Assembly: GCA_016189965.1 (NCBI GenBank) | Contig: JACPRL010000004.1 | Coordinates: 1 to 13,802 of the forward strand | Length of the DNA stretch: 13,802 nucleotides | DNA from: Acidobacteriota bacterium | GTDB taxonomy: Bacteria; Acidobacteriota; Terriglobia; Acidiferrales; 2-02-FULL-67-57 | Direction: 5' to 3' | In this document: piece after piece, positions 13,651-13,802 of the stretch | Position numbering within the stretch: the first letter of the stretch is position 1 | Layout: every line of letters begins with the position of its first letter | Made by a program: the position numbers and the translations under genes | The notes under the pieces: model-generated | The model's database searches: none | The model's input: the letters and a program-made list of their open reading frames with translations, nothing else | Told to the model about the DNA's origin: nothing

Positions 13651-13802
13651 ATGCGTTTTGGTCCCACCAGCCTGCGCGTGGCCGGCGTGGCAGCGCGCGG
13701 TTTGCAGCGGCCCAAGCTGCGTTCCGACCTGAAAATCAGCCGGCAGACCCTGGCAGGCGAAACCAGCTATGTGGTCAAGATTCCCGAAACCGGGGTGATG
13801 GC
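13651..13802 (+). CDS. Start of a third operon gene, PqqD-like N-terminus, possibly an M50-type membrane protein (partial)
   Basis: Only the first 50 residues are in the window. The segment RPKLRSDLKISRQTLAGETS followed by YVVKIPETG resembles the PqqD-like N-terminus of large membrane proteins with an M50 (site-2 protease-like) domain that are found beside HlyD adaptors, where the pattern is R-P-x-L-R-x-D-L-x-I-x-R-Q then Y-V-V-K. The gap after the adaptor lipoprotein is 10 bases, so it belongs to the same operon. The ribosome binding site is weak (AGG well upstream). The catalytic HExxH and membrane spans, if present, lie beyond the edge, so the assignment is a guess from a short stretch. 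Confidence 0.5.
   Translation, partial: MRFGPTSLRVAGVAARGLQRPKLRSDLKISRQTLAGETSYVVKIPETGVM

Noticed and set aside
1..13802. Mobile elements, CRISPR arrays, tRNA or rRNA genes
   Set aside because: I found no spaced direct repeats, transposase or integrase motifs, or RNA gene sequences on either strand by eye.

Overview
This is a GC-rich, gene-dense bacterial window with short intergenic gaps and many start codons preceded by GGAGG-type ribosome binding sites. The gene types (SMP-30-family beta-propellers, a DM13 lipid-anchored or membrane-anchored protein, a GMC oxidoreductase, zinc-finger anti-sigma modules, a GAF-HlyD fusion) suggest a soil or sediment bacterium, most likely an acidobacterium. 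That placement is inference from gene content only. I saw no tRNA, rRNA, CRISPR array, insertion sequence or phage gene.

Left half (1-6634, all minus strand). Read 5' to 3' this is three transcription units. Unit 1 (from 6634): a secreted DM13-like/galactose-binding-like/SMP-30 fusion, a second SMP-30 protein whose start overlaps the first gene's stop (ATGA), and a small helical hemerythrin-like protein. Unit 2 (3260-2817): a lone STAS-domain protein. Unit 3 (2698 to beyond base 1): a DM13-domain protein, a GMC oxidoreductase and a mercuric-reductase-like flavoprotein cut by the window edge. Each unit is preceded by the same bipartite element, GTAACAAA-N14-GACTA, with an identical 14-base spacer in all three. 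This looks like the promoter of one alternative sigma factor.

Centre (6811-8805, plus strand). The obvious candidate for that sigma factor is transcribed divergently: an ECF sigma gene, followed 6 bases later by a predicted anti-sigma factor in which an N-terminal zinc-binding anti-sigma (ZAS) domain is joined to a MEDS (DcmR-type) sensory domain, then by a second stand-alone ZAS protein. The MEDS domain is interrupted by an apparent one-base frameshift in a run of five G. I read the whole as a signal-responsive ECF circuit: MEDS-ZAS anti-sigma holds the ECF factor, and a ligand or redox signal releases it to transcribe an envelope and redox regulon next door.

Right half (8997-13802, plus strand). 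A single-RRM RNA-binding protein with a leader hairpin and a membrane fatty-acid desaturase may form a cold or membrane-fluidity pair. A sigma-70-like promoter with a palindrome abutting its -35 box then precedes an operon: an 807-residue protein with three GAF domains, one membrane span and a HlyD adaptor domain; a lipoprotein HlyD/RND-type adaptor; and the start of a third gene whose N-terminus resembles the PqqD-like beginning of M50-type membrane proteins found with such adaptors. This looks like an export or envelope-processing complex with a built-in cytoplasmic sensor.
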